From positions 9,340,486-9,404,485 of the forward strand of contig OZ025206.1 of the NCBI GenBank assembly GCA_964019055.1: 64,000 nucleotides of DNA, given 5' to 3'. Both the position numbers and the translations under genes were made by a program. This DNA is from Anthopleura xanthogrammica. Its lineage: Eukaryota; Cnidaria; Anthozoa; Actiniaria; Actiniidae. The notes beneath the pieces are model-generated. The model saw nothing but the letters and a program-made list of their open reading frames with translations. It ran no database searches and was not told where the DNA came from. Numbering within the stretch: position 1 is the first letter of the stretch; each line of letters opens with the position of its first letter. Below are positions 36,101 to 47,590 of this stretch, piece after piece.

Positions 36101-38027
36101 AGTAGGTTTTTACTAAAACAATTAGACCTCTCGCCCTCATGGCCTACGAGTCAATAGCCCATTCGGCCTTCGGCCTCACGGGCTATTGACTCGTAGACCA
36201 TTCGGACTCGAGGACTAATAGTTAAAAGTTTCAAACGTTTTCGATGAATGTCATCTTCAGGAATCTTAGTCAAATGACGTGTTATATAATTTAAAATGAG
36301 TGGAATTTTTTTCTTTTTAGTCTGAATGTGCTGATGGAGAAATGTTCAACTACATGAAAACAGTTTGGAAATTTAGTCCTGGTCTTCATGGAAACCAAAA
36401 CACATGTACCTTGGACTTTTATGTAAGAATCATTACTAAATATATATATATAATAAATAAATAAATGAGAATTAACAGTGGATTCCACAGAGTGGCTCTG
36501 CTTCCACTGAATTCCAATTGGAATTTAGAATTTTTTTTTTTTTGCGGAGGGAGAAAAAACGGGAGGATTAGGAAGCACAGGAGAGAACCAATAAACAACT
36601 CTATTCAAATAAGACACAGTTGGGAATCGAACCAGGGTTGCCTTGGTGATAGGTGAGTGCTCTCACTGCTACATCACCTGTTGAGTGTGCTTCCCATTAA
36701 CATCATTATGTTGACATATGAGAATTCCATGACTATCGAAATGCTCCTTACTATATTGCTAAATAGTATTGGTGATAATAATGAGAATGATAATGAGGAT
36801 GGGGGAATACATGGGGCTCAACTTCACTGGCCAAAATGACTGGCAAAGCAAAGATTTGACCAGACAAGTTCCAATAGACAATTTTCAAAATAGAGGCATT
36901 TTCGGGCAAGATCATGCGCACTATTGACTCTGCCAGAAAATGCCTCGAGATCATGTACGCACCTGCAATATTTTTGAAAGCGCTCGCGCATCTCGAAAAT
37001 GGTCTATTGTGGCAGGACATTGTCCAATGACCGGCCATAATTATAACACCTGCATGACTTCCCCTTCACTAAAATACTGACAGCCAGTGATCTTTTTTCT
37101 ATATTTAGGTTGAGTTTGAGTTCAAGTCAGCTTTACATTCACAACTCTCGACGTTATTTTTTGATGAAGTCGTGAAGAAAATGGTCAGAGCATTTGAAAA
37201 GCGATGTCGATATTTATATGGACCAGATCACTTGGGTGAAGCTTTAAAATCCAGGGCTGCTCAACCCAGTAAGTTTATCATTCAGCATATCTAATAATAT
37301 CTGAGTCGTAGCAGACTGTCTGTTGTAACTGTCTGAGTATGACGGTGACAGTATGCCATGTTTCTATGAGAGTATTAGTAATAATAGTCCATTTATTGTT
37401 ATGACAATGCTATCATGATTTAGGCTGATGGAATAGACCCTTTTCAAATATGGCGCTGATGATGTCAAACGAGGATTGGCCATCTTATTGTCTTTTTTTT
37501 TACATAGTTGATGGTCAGAGAACTTTTTTATCAATATTTAAAAACACTGAGCATCCACATTTAAAAACCTGAAAAAATATGTCATTTTACACAAACTCAG
37601 AAGAGTCTAAACAACAGGTTTCACTCACAACAATCGGGTTGGGTACATCAGCGCTTTATTTGAAAAGGGTCTATAAAGAATATTGAAGTCACTCTTACTA
37701 TTATATTGGATGGATAACATTTTGGGCATGGTATTCTAGATCTATTGTGGAATTGTTAAATTTATCGAATGATATGAATCATTTTCATGAACTAGTGCGT
37801 TATTGAGCAGGAAAATAATTGTAACTTTCATAAAACTTCTTCCACAATTTTATTTTTTTAACATGTTTTATTATCAAGTGGAACATGCATTTGGCCATAA
37901 TTCATTTTTAGACATGAAGTGATTTTATGATCAAGTCAAGAGTATTTTTTACAGTGTTTATTTTTGACATTTTTGATATTTTAACTTGTTATTCTTATCC
38001 TTTTCTTATTTTTCAGATCCAAGATAA
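33116..38027 (+). CDS. COQ10: Coenzyme Q-binding protein COQ10, mitochondrial
   Basis: Six exons: 33116..33195, 33265..33483, 34821..35016, 36321..36422, 37109..37268, 38017..38027 (768 bp, 255 aa). COQ10 is a START-domain lipid-binding protein of the mitochondrial inner membrane that carries or chaperones ubiquinone for respiration. The first about 45 residues are Arg/Ser/Leu-rich with few acids, as expected of a mitochondrial presequence. The START fold runs from [19 protein letters not shown] through [32 protein letters not shown] and [18 protein letters not shown], close to vertebrate COQ10A/B. The final exon adds only three codons before TAA, and one nucleotide of its first codon comes from the previous exon. 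Introns 3 and 4 hold several MITE and SINE copies. Confidence 0.95.
34446..34530 (+). mobile_element. Degenerate tRNA-derived SINE fragment
   Basis: An A-box-like TGGCTCAGTTGGTTGAGC is followed about 45 bp later by GGTTTCAAG, a decayed B-box. The spacing fits a tRNA-derived SINE head in COQ10 intron 2. Confidence 0.45.
35105..35512. mobile_element. Foldback element (~408 bp), COQ10 intron 3
   Basis: ATAGACCCATTCGAAAAAT at the left pairs with ATTTTTAGAATCGGTCTAT at the right. Only the ends are clearly inverted. The ATAGACC terminus is shared with 37433-37674 and 47591-47730. Confidence 0.55.
35929..36118 (+). mobile_element. 190-bp MITE, copy 1 (COQ10 intron 3)
   Basis: Ends TTAGAAAAAACCTACTAAT and ATTAGTAGGTTTTTACTAA are inverted repeats of about 19 bp. 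The interior includes the words GGTCTATTAGTGATAGACC and GATTGGCTGAGC. A near-identical copy in reverse orientation is at 39779-39968, which fixes the borders. Confidence 0.88.
36122..36218. mobile_element. Small near-perfect hairpin element
   Basis: CTACGAGTCAATAGCCC and GGGCTATTGACTCGTAG are perfect inverted arms around a GGCCTTCGGCC loop. The ends TTAG and CTAA extend the pairing. It abuts the 190-bp MITE, 3 bp downstream of it, and may be a separate insertion or part of the same locus. Confidence 0.7.
36531..36675 (-). mobile_element. tRNA-derived SINE (minus strand), COQ10 intron 4
   Basis: Read on the minus strand: AGCAGTGAGAGCACTC (A-box region), then CTGGTTCGATTCCCA (a good B-box), then an unrelated body ending in an A-rich tail that appears as the T12 tract at 36532-36543 on the plus strand. 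This is the standard order of a tRNA-derived SINE. Confidence 0.65.
36806..37035. mobile_element. Nested foldback elements, COQ10 intron 4
   Basis: An inner hairpin GAGGCATTTTCGGGCA... with ...TGCCAGAAAATGCCTC (about 36892-36946) lies within a larger pair, CAATAGACAATTTTC near 36872 with GAAAATGGTCTATTG near 36997-37011. The outer GGGGCTCAAC and TGACCGGCCATAATTAT resemble the GGGCTCAAAATAACGGC family, suggesting insertion of one element into another. Confidence 0.55.
37433..37674. mobile_element. Foldback element (~240 bp), COQ10 intron 5
   Basis: ATAGACCCTTTTCAAATA with GCGCTGATG at the left pairs with CATCAGCGCTTTATTTGAAAAGGGTCTAT at the right (one indel-free block of about 28 bp). No coding capacity. 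Confidence 0.8.
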
Positions 38028-39778
38028 CATTTAGCCATTGTGTAGATAAACTATATAGCTAGTGTACTAAATAATTATGTAACACAGAATGAAACATTGT
38101 ATTGATACTTATTCAAAAAGACTTGTTGTAGAATATTTATAAAAATGAAAAGCAACAACAGATTCTATAAAAGGATAACGTTCAAATTATTGACAATTAA
38201 GATTGAGGAAACCAAGATGTCATCAATAGCGCTTTCCACGGATGACATCACAATGATGCATTGTGGGATTGAAATGCATACAAGTCGAGCCCAAAACACA
38301 TGCTAATATGCTGCAACAATGTTTTGTTGTCTTTTTTTTTTCTAATTCGTGGAAAAACTATGGTTTTTTGACTGATATTGATCTTTACTTCTTGTAACCG
38401 AAGCCTTTTTTACACAGTTTGTCTGCATTTCGATCCCACAAGGCTTTGCGATATCTATTTTCAGTAACTGTGAAAAATGCTATTGAAAGGAAAAATCTTG
38501 CAAGTGAAATATGAGATGCATGCAGAGTTAAATATAGGGCAGGACTCATAAATAATTTAATACATAAATGCACAGGGATCATACAAAGACATATTTTGCA
38601 TTTTAGTATCAAAAATGTTTTTTTTTTAATGCACACTATTTTAAAGATATGTCTCAGGACATGTTGATAAGGGCAGTCTTTCTAAACATTGAACCCTTAA
38701 ACTATCCAATGCTTGGTGTATATCATGTGTGTCTTGGTACGAAGGATAGCTTTTTGCATAGGATTTAACAAAATGTTGGTTGTAAGAGAGCATTTCATAT
38801 GAGTGGTTAAAAGTTTCCCAAAAACTAGTTTATATAAGGTGAGACTAAGAGTGCAATAAGGAAATGCAAAATGCTACCAAAACTAAGTATTTTATTTTTA
38901 TTTTATAATTCTTCATCTTTCACTTTTATCTAAGTTAGGAGAAGAAAGGTGAAAGAAAGGAACCAAAGAAAGGGAAGGAAATAAAAAATACATCTTTTTC
39001 TCTCCTTTCCTCAGCCTCTCTTCTTACTACATATGAATCCCAGAGTCACAGGAATAAACCTGCAGTTTATCTTCTACATAAAGTGTATAAAGCTTAAATA
39101 TAAAAAATAAATAATCCCTGGCAGTATTGCAATATGAGTGAAATAATACCTATTTTAAAGGTGATATTTTAAATATTTGTCATTAGATATTTGTACTTCA
39201 ATGTGTCTAATTACATTGAGAATGAGATTGAGTTAGTGATTGAAAAACATATCTACCAACAATCTCTCCTACAAGAATAATCCTAGAATTAAATTACACA
39301 GGCAGTTATTAAACAATTATTGGATGAGGCAGAGCAGATGCAAGATAATAAGGAATGTATAGCTGTAATATCCTAAAATAAAAAAGGTTTGTTATGTGAA
39401 AAAACAACTGCAGGCACTCAGAGCCATCATTGCTGCATGTTTCTGCTACTTTAATGTCATCACACACTAGGTAATAATGAGTGGAGACAGTCTCATATTT
39501 TGCATAATCATGAATGAATGAAACTGCTCACATTGTGTTTCCACTGGGTTAACTTGGTGAGTGTTGACAGTATAGCTGGGTTTCAATCGGCTGATAAAAG
39601 TCTTTGAATCTCATTATCTGTTCCAAATGGTGGTCAAACACTGACCACCATGTGCTGTCAACCAGAAAGAATCCTATTGAAAACTTGTGATTAGCTGAGG
39701 AACATTCCGCACGAGACAGGAAATGACGTCAAGTGAAACCCAGCTATTCATTAGAAAATTTAAGAAATGGGCTAATTG
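38028..39778. other. Intergenic between COQ10 and the K2P channel, no gene seen
   Basis: Contains the COQ10 3' UTR and AT-rich DNA. A piece of the 6.2/15.6 kb dispersed repeat (ATTATTGGATGAGGCAGAGCA) is near 39317. No exon is recognised. Confidence 0.5.
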
Positions 39779-39968
39779 TTTTAGTAAAAACCTACTAATC
39801 GGTCCAATAAAAGGATGCAAAAAGTTTTGGATTTTGCTTTAAATATATTTTTTTTGGTTTTCAAAACTGGCGCTTTTCGCTACTAGAGGTCTATCACTAA
39901 TAGACCCCTAGTAGCTCAGCCAATCACAGGGCTCGATTGGTGATAGACCATTAGTAGGTTTTTTCTAA
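39779..39968 (-). mobile_element. 190-bp MITE, copy 2 (inverted)
   Basis: Reverse complement of 35929-36118 with only a few differences over 190 bp (for example the T-tract length near 39850). The high similarity implies recent movement of both copies. It lies about 1.9 kb downstream of the COQ10 stop codon. Confidence 0.88.
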
Positions 39969-40328
39969 TCATTATTAGAAATAAGGGAATGGTCATAAAG
40001 TAAAGGGGGTGGGCCACATAAGTTTGAGCTCCTTGAAAGGGGTGGGCTATCTATAAAATGGAACATCTATGCATTTTTGCTTCAAAACCGGGGGTGGGTC
40101 ATCATTTTTTCAACCGCATTTAATAATGGGAATAATAATCATAAGAAATGCTAATTCAATTCTAGTTTTGCCACCCCACCCCTCCCCCCTTAACTTTATG
40201 ACCAGTTCCTAAAAGGTTCGATTTTGTTATGGAGGTAAGCAGGTCTTCTTACGCTATGGTTATGCTATCTCTTTTAGGTAAGCCGTGACATCATCTGGTC
40301 GGGTGTGGTAGATCTTGCCATCTATACT

Positions 40329-43300
40329 TCACTTATTGTTCATCTCATGATCAGCTTCTTCCTCAAGTTTCTCGTCTGATCGCTTGATGTATAAGCCTTC
40401 TGGCTTTCCTTCTATTTCTACTTCACTTCCGTTCCTTGACCATCGTACCGCTGACCCCATTCTCTTGGAACATTTACAAAACGTCGTCTTGTTACGGCGC
40501 TTCTCTATGCAAGTTCCCAGTGAGTTGAGAACACTTGCAGTGATACTCAATCCCAGAAACATAAAAACGACTCGCAACCAGATCATTGTCAAGCTCTTGG
40601 AAGATTGTCCCGGTACAATATCGCCATACCCAATAGTTGTCAAGGTGATGAACCAAGAATATACCCCTTCGGTAAACGTACCCTGTTCGAAACCATATAC
40701 AAAAATCACAGTGTAGAAAATTATGACTAAAGACAGTAAGAAGAACGATCCGATGAAGCTTTTTTCCTCAGCATTTTTTACGTTCACTTTTCCAATGACT
40801 TTTTTTTCCAACCAAACTATGAACGTCACAAGGATCTGAAAGATAGCTTTTCCTGTGGACTGGAGAAGTAAAGCAGCTAGAGGGATACCGAACAGAGCAT
40901 AGAAGATGCAGAAGATTCGGCCAGCATCGGTAACTGGCGTGATGTAGCCGTAACCTGAAAGTGACAATAAAAATCAGATAATCATAATAATGCCTGTGTA
41001 AAAAGTATTAAAATAGTACTATAACTGATAAAAAAATAGGAAACAAAGGATTTGCACTATTCAGTATTGTTGTTGTTGTTGTTGTTGATGAAGATGATGT
41101 TGACGATGATGTTGATGATGATGGTGATGGTGATGGTGATGGTGATGATGATGATGGTGATGATGATGGTGGTGATGATAATGATGATGATGATGGTGGT
41201 GATGATGATGATGATGGCGATGATGATGGTGATGATGATGATGGTGGTGGTGATGATGATGATGATGATGGTGATGATGGCGATGATGATGGTGATGATG
41301 GTGGTGGTGGTGATGATGATGATGGTGATGATCATGATGTTGATGATGATGGTGATGATGATGATGATGATGGTGATGATGACAAGGTTCTTATATAGAG
41401 CAAGCCCCATAATCTCGGCGCACTTTACATATTACTATTTAATCTTTTTTTTGTTAAATTTTTGTTAAAAGCCGCATCTACGCAAGCACCAAGTTTGCTT
41501 TGACAAGTTTTATTTGCTCGTGTAGATGAGTTTCTTTTCTTTTGCCGTGAGTTTAGTTTGTTTTTCCGTGAGACTTGTTCATTATCTATTGGACCAAAAC
41601 CTTGTCAATAGAAAATTACCAAAGAAAACGTGCTCATCGTCTACACGAGCAGTGAAAACAGGGGCGTAGCCAGGAATTAAAAAAACGGCCGACAAAAAAA
41701 AACGGCTAACCAAAAAAACGGCCGACCAAAAACAATGGCTAACCAAAATAAAAACGGCCAACAGAAAAAAAACCGCAAACGCCCTTGGAAAATTGTCGAA
41801 AATACTTGTCAAGGAAAAATTTATATTGCTAATGTAGATACGTCTACAGTGAGCTTATTGATGTAGACCAGACAAAGGATCGAACCGGGGACTCAAAATC
41901 TTGTATTTATAATGTCGGGACATGAAAATACTGCAGACTTGCTCTTCCCACCAGAAATGAAACAATAAAATCGTAAACAATCTATCAATCTATCAGCTAA
42001 TTATTTCTAAAACTGACGGGGGGGGGGGGGGGGGGGCATTTATACGCCCAATTAAAGTGATTTACTTTCGCGATCTATTGAGGGTTCTATTGAGGTCATA
42101 GATGATGAAATGTTTTGACTAACCCCGGCTGGAAGAGGCACTTATTAATCTGTTTGAACAGGTGTATTTGAACCCTTTTTTTACTTCCGTCGATCTCATC
42201 TCCTTCATTCGTTTTTTTCGTTTGTACAGTCACTCGCTCTTTCTTTCATTTATTCATTCTTTCGATTAACTATTAAAATTCTTTGTTTTCAGCTGCTCAG
42301 CCACATGTCCGCCAGTTTCGTCACTTCGAATTGTAACAATTCATTTTAAAAAGTGGTTCTTTTTCAACCATTCATTGAATAGACGGCCGCCGTTGTCATA
42401 TATTCTTATCAGTCTGATAGAGCTTTCAACGAGTATGAGACAGGTGAAAAAGATCCGCAATCATTGATCTTGTTGTTCATATAATTCCACGAAACACCCT
42501 TAGGGAAATGGTTTCGTTTGACTTCCATAGTCCTGGATACTAAACATCCGTTGATTTGGAGACTGTTCGTTATTTATTCAAGATTAGTATCAGTATTATT
42601 ATTAATAATACTGATACTAAATATAATAGTAATATTAGTATCTCTCTCTCTCTCTCTCTCTCTTGTTGTTATGTGGCAACAAAAAATATCTTTAAATTCG
42701 ACAGACAAAAGCAAAAATTCTCCAAAGGGTGGTGCCATTAATCAGTGAAAAACTCTTCTATTTTGATAAAATGGGAGCTGGGATTCACCTTTTTTGGGGC
42801 TGGGAAAATGGGATTTCATGCACTGGACTGGGATTCAGCCATGGGTTTAGGATTTTGCAAAATCTGTAACTCGAACTCTATAACTCGAACTGAGATTTTG
42901 CATGACTGGGACTGGGATTTTGCAAAATTCTGGGCTGGAAAATGGCATTAGGATCCCCCAACCCCTTCAGGACCCTCTATGAACGCTGAATTTTCATGTT
43001 AGTCACGCTGTAAATGCTTGTTCTACGTTCTTGAATTTCAGCCAAAAATCGCGGCTCAGTTGTTTCATATCGTGAAAACAATCATTGCTGAGGCTGTTTG
43101 ACTGATTAACAAAACAACTTCTCATCCATGTCACGCAATATTTTCAGTTTCTAATAATACAACTATCAAATACCCTAGCTTGCTTTTTTCATCGGGAACA
43201 GACTGATATAGCTTTTGATATATTCTTCTTTACTTACCAATCGTTGTAATCGTTTGCAACACAAATGCAAACGAGTTTAGATAAGTCCATTTTGTCGGCA

Positions 43301-43541
43301 TAGAGGAATAAGCCTCCACGGCTCGCTTAACCAGAGATTCAAACTCATGGTCACTCAAGTTAAACTTGACTTGAATCTCTGTCTTGACGTCCTCTTGCAT
43401 TTTCTTCTTGTGTTGTATTGTTTGACTTGTTGTTTTTTCTTCGAGTGCCACGAAGACAACCATTCCCAGACAAAGATACATAGTACAAACAATCAACCAC
43501 ACTGATATGGTCAAGATCTGCGAACGACATCCTTCACTCAT
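40329..43541 (-). CDS. Two-pore-domain potassium channel (KCNK family)
   Basis: Two minus-strand exons, 43541..43238 and 40954..40329 (930 bp, 309 aa). K2P channels are dimeric leak K+ channels of the plasma membrane. TM1 is VWLIVCTMYLCLGMVVFVAL (about 13-32), followed by a cap region that includes FNLSDHEFE. Pore 1 is TTIGYGYITP (about 98-108), split by the intron inside the GYG codons. TM2 is IFCIFYALFGIPLAALLL, TM3 is SFFLLSLVIIFYTVIFVYGF, pore 2 is TTIGYGDIVPG, and TM4 is LRVVFMFLGLSITASVL. Both selectivity filters are canonical. The C-terminus is short, basic then acidic, with an RRNK motif. I cannot assign a subfamily with confidence. The 2.3-kb intron holds a GATGAT microsatellite and a G19 tract. 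Confidence 0.94.
41074..41391. repeat. (GAT/GGT)n-type imperfect trinucleotide array
   Basis: GATGATGGTGATG-type imperfect trinucleotide repeats fill 41074-41391, preceded by (GTT)6. The poly-Met/Val and poly-Ile/Thr readings are artefacts. It lies in the K2P intron. Confidence 0.95.
42018..42036. repeat. Poly-G tract in K2P intron
   Basis: A run of 19 G. Confidence 0.9.
42586..42663. repeat. Perfect hairpin followed by (CT)n
   Basis: AGTATCAGTATTATT (42586-42600) and its exact reverse complement (42604-42618) are separated by 3 bp. A (CT)n run of about 22 bp follows at 42641-42663. All within the K2P intron. Confidence 0.8.
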
Positions 43542-44995
43542 GACGAGAATACAGAACCTATGATCTGGTGTGTTTTATCGAGTTCTCTACAGCCGATATA
43601 TAGCGAGCGAGCAGGCTTGTATCTTGTATCTGTTTATGTAGTTTCTTGCTCTTTTAAACTGAAAGCAACTCCTGTTACTTCAACTACTCAACTGAGCCCT
43701 CCGTCTGACACAATGGATAGAATACAGCTATCAAAGTTGTCTTCTGGTTTAGTTGCGACCAAAGAATGGCGCCGTCGACTGATACATAAAATAATTGTTT
43801 TAAAATTTCGATTCGAGAACTCTAGAAACTAAAATAAACTGATAAAGAACCGGCGACGAGCGTCGAGTGCATCCGAGTATATTGACAATTGTGAAAGATT
43901 GTTTTCTGGATGATTGACGTTTGGCGATACACGCACATCACAAGCTGCTCATTTCTGACTAGCAAATTAGTATCAACACGATAACTATTTCATTATTTTA
44001 CTATTTATTCATTAAAGAAATTCATCCGTTCGACAAAAAGACTATAAAATTGCTATAAGAATCAATTCATTAATATGTAAGTATGATTTAGTTAATAAAA
44101 CGTCTCAATAATGAATGTTTTTATGACGTCCCTCGGGCTACGGTTGGAAATATAAAGGCAAAGAACTGGTTATTATTAGCTGATTATTATTTCTTGAAGG
44201 GAGAATTAAAACCAATATTTGCCCTTGTGATGACCCCATTCCAGTGTCACGAAACTCTTGGTGAGCAACAATGAAGAAATAACTGAAGTTGCAAAGGAAA
44301 ATAAAGGAGCAAGAAAGAAGAAGAAGAAGAGAAAAAAAAAACAAGAAAAGAAGAAATCGCAGAAGAAATAACAATGTAAACTACTGGATTTCCAGTAATT
44401 GTGTTTATCCAATAAAGTTATTATTATTATTTCTATTTGGATAGGCAGTCTTAGACAAAATTAGTTGCTACGAAATCGCAATTTCAAAAAATTACCTCAT
44501 TTTTCACTTATAACTTTGTAATCCCAAGGTTTCCCCCTTAGTCCCCCTATCCAGTGTTGCATCTTAAGAGACTACGAGACCAATGAGTTACCAGAACAAC
44601 ATTGCTCAGGGGGAGGGGGTCTGAAGGAAACCACTCAAAAGCACCATGAAAAGGGCAATTCAACAACATTTTTATCCAAGCAAGTCCAAACATATATCCA
44701 GCAGTCATTGAAGTCTGGTTTTGACATAATGATAGGCCTTATCTACTGCTTATCTAGCCCAAGCAGATTTTCAAAGTTAGTCCATCTTGGTGGCCTTGTG
44801 TCAAACAGAAGCTGTTTCTGCAGTTCCCTGTTATCCATGTGACAAATGTGTGTAATGTATATTACCTGTTGTTCTGACATAGCATGCTAAATAGCTTTAT
44901 GGATAAGGTTTTATAGTTATCTCGCGCATGTGTCATTCACTATCGCTGCAGTGAATTCACTGAATAAGTTTCCCATTTATCGCATATGAAAGGTG
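43542..44995. other. Intergenic, upstream of K2P; no gene seen
   Basis: Contains the presumptive K2P promoter and a purine-rich GAAGAAGAAGA stretch near 44320. No exon or RNA gene is recognised. Confidence 0.5.
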
Positions 44996-45585
44996 TCAGA
45001 GACCCTTGCTCAACAATCTATCGCAACTCGATGCAGACATTCTTCTAACAAGCATCTTCTCCCTCCTCGCTGGAATCGTAAAACATTCCGACTTTGACCG
45101 CGTAATCTTCTTGTATTCATGTACAGGTGTTTTTCTATCTGTCATTTTCTTCTGTTCGCTGTCATTTCTCTTTTCTTTCAAACAATTCCTATCTTCTTTC
45201 TTGCTAGTTGAACTTGGTGACTTCGCACCGCCCATGCGTGAAGAAGAGGCCGATTTGAAGATAGCCGTTGCCAAAGCCAAGGACCCTATCTGATATAGCT
45301 TACTCCTGACTTTGATTTTGTCGAGCGTTTCCGAGTTGCTTTCAAAACGACTACTTCGTGGTGCAACCGGGGTTTTCCTTCCATCAGAGATTTTCCATAC
45401 CTCTTCGGTTTCACAGCCGCGTTGGTCGTGACTGGTGGTCAAAGGAAATGAAAAACGAACTTGGGAATCCTTTCTTTTGGGATGTTTGGTTCTTACATGA
45501 TGTAAACATGGCTTGATTTCCACAGGTAGACGCGGCTCACGGGATGCAGTATTCAGATTATGATCAGTACTTTTGTTATCAGTCT

Positions 45586-45620
<35 letters not shown>

Positions 45621-46099
45621 AAGGTACTATCACCAGGCAGAACCACTTTAGCTGAATTGGTTTTGATATTTCCAGGTGATGCCGACACCATATACCTGGT
45701 ATGTCCAGCAACAGACGTTGTTGGTAGTTCTGGGTCCTGTACAAAACTCGTCTTGTTCGGTGGAATGCTTAGTTTTCGGCCATTATTGAGTGTTGAGACA
45801 CATTTGTTTAGTGCTGGTCTGGACTTTGCGTCACCAGCTGATTCTTTAGCTAAACTTTTCGTTTGGTCTTTCACCGAGGTTTCTTTTTTAGCTCTCTTTA
45901 TCGTCGTTGCCTTCGGTGAGGTGTCCAAGTCAAGATTAATCGATCTTAAGCTTCTCACCAGGCTTTCCTTGGCCAGAATAATTTGCCTCAGTTCTTTATC
46001 CACATAGTTTTGCTCTCTATTATAGCGTCGTAACTTTTCTTGTAAGCTCCTTTCTTCGAGGCTGTTGCGAATCTGCATTCTTTTCCGTTGTTCTGACAT
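44996..46099 (-). CDS. Uncharacterised coiled-coil and low-complexity protein
   Basis: A single-exon frame of 367 aa from a true ATG at 46099 to TGA. I do not recognise a family. Residues about 10-55 (for example ERSLQEKLRRYNREQNYVDK) are charged and heptad-like, consistent with a short coiled coil. The rest is basic, Ser/Thr/Lys-rich and probably disordered. A run of 11 Thr at about 161-171 comes from a (TTG)n microsatellite at 45588-45623 in the coding strand complement. The C-terminus has clusters such as RRMSASS and RSKSECF that look like basic-directed kinase sites. An 1104-bp open frame outside simple repeat is unlikely by chance in this AT-rich DNA, but the gene could also be part of a larger spliced unit or an old retrocopy. 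Confidence 0.6.
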
Positions 46100-46643
46100 G
46101 TTATGAGGGACTTGTACATGACTCTACTAAGTACATAATGGCGTGGCTGGTATTTTTGGACAACTTTATCCAATTTTATTATATTAAGCAATTTAAGCAC
46201 GTCATCAGATCAAATCAAGATCAAGTTTCTTTTCAAATCGGTAAATGCATTCATTCCACTAAGAAAAAAACAATAAATCTCATTCGCTTTATTTAATTAA
46301 ACTTTTGTGCTGGTGTTTTCTATGGACAATAGAGAAATGTTTATTAAAAATTACGATCAATAGACTCAACCCGACAAGTTAGTCCAAGTACCGGCACGAA
46401 ATAACTCAAGATAATACAAGGAACACAAAGGACTTGTACTTTTATTAGCTGTCTGTTCTTTGATTGAGAGCCTCAATACTTCATACAAACAAATAAACAA
46501 AAACGAAACAAACAAAAAACTAGGGTAAGGAAACTTTGACGGATGCTCGCACAGGACTCCTGTGTTCGTGTAGTATACGTAGTGAGTACAAAACAAAAGT
46601 ATTTATCTTATATAGTATATATAGTTATTAGCTAGTTAGTCCC

Positions 46644-46667
46644 TCAATCAATCAATCAATCAATCTT
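46644..46667. repeat. (AATC)n short tandem repeat
   Basis: About five copies of AATC followed by TTTATT. The same ATCAATCTTTATT end occurs near 58343 and 58738, which suggests the 3' tail of a dispersed element. Confidence 0.6.
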
Positions 46668-46681
46668 TATTAGGGTTATTA

Positions 46682-46890
46682 CAGTGAGGACACTCAAACC
46701 ATGAACACTTGATATTTTTTATTTTTCATTTTATGAACTTTCTACTGCTTCAAACCTTCTGAAAATGAAGCACTGAACTCAAATAATCTTATTCAAAATA
46801 AATCATTTTCCAATCGATTCACACAAGGGATAAAGAAGAAAAAAAGTATGAAAAAACCTCAAAGTGTTCACGGTTCGAGTGTCCTCACTG
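46682..46890 (-). mobile_element. Tc1/mariner-type MITE, copy 2 (inverted)
   Basis: Inverted relative to 27373-27590 and closely similar over its length. Ends are CAGTGAGGACACTCAAACC and GGTTCGAGTGTCCTCACTG with TA on each side. Confidence 0.8.
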
Positions 46891-46989
46891 TAAACAGATA
46901 AAGACTTTGTCTTTTTTCCAATCTGACCCTTATAAAAAAACTATATAATTTAAATACTAATAATAATAATTACAATAATTGTTTTATAC

Positions 46990-47245
46990 ACTGCGTGAGA
47001 TACAGGATCCACCAGGGACAGCGAGATGGGCACGAATGCGGTGGACCCCAGCCCACCTCCAAGGTGAGCATGATTAAAGTGTTCGCCGCGCCAGATTGAA
47101 TGGGGAGATTTAGGGGTTCATTTTAAGCTTTTCGGTGTTTGTAAGGAAAACCGCAGAACCCAGAGAAAAACCCTCCACACGTAGGAAGAACCAACATGCA
47201 ATTTTACTCACATACTATGTCGAGCCCATGACCGCACGTACATAC
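46990..47245 (-). mobile_element. Probable SINE-like dispersed repeat
   Basis: On the minus strand the segment reads ATGGGCTCGACATAG then GGTTTTTCTCTGGGTTCTGC then GGTTTTCC, a pattern shared with the tRNA-derived SINE bodies at 10.1 and 36.6 kb. No intact A- or B-box. Confidence 0.4.
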
Positions 47246-47248
47246 ATG

Positions 47249-47391
47249 GTAAACACTTGTTTCCATAGCCCAAACTCCCTTCTTCGAGAAAGGACTAAAA
47301 TAGGTTCTAGGGTTGGTTAGGTTTAGGGTAAGGTTTAGATTTCAGTCCTCTCTCGAAAAGGGCATTTTGGGCTATGGAAACAAGTGTTTAC
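47249..47391. mobile_element. Foldback element (~143 bp)
   Basis: GTAAACACTTGTTTCCATAG at the left and CTATGGAAACAAGTGTTTAC at the right are perfect inverted repeats that extend to 26 bp (through CCCAAA/TTTGGG). The next block, CTCGAGAAAGGACT-like, also pairs. Confidence 0.88.
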
Positions 47392-47590
47392 CCACATTAC
47401 ACCCATCCCTCCCTGGTGGCCATGGGCATTGGATCGAGCATTTAGCGTATAATCCAAGAGGTATTTTAGTACGTACTCAGAAGTACGCCCCGGACCGCGC
47501 CTTATGAAAATACAAAGAGAAATAATTGGAGTATACGAGTGGAGGATTTTAAAGCTGCTGTAACGCGGTTCATAGCCCTCATAACTTATC

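Noticed and set aside
41052..41468. Met/Val-rich and Ile/Thr-rich frames
   Set aside because: They come from the imperfect GAT/GGT trinucleotide repeat in the K2P intron.
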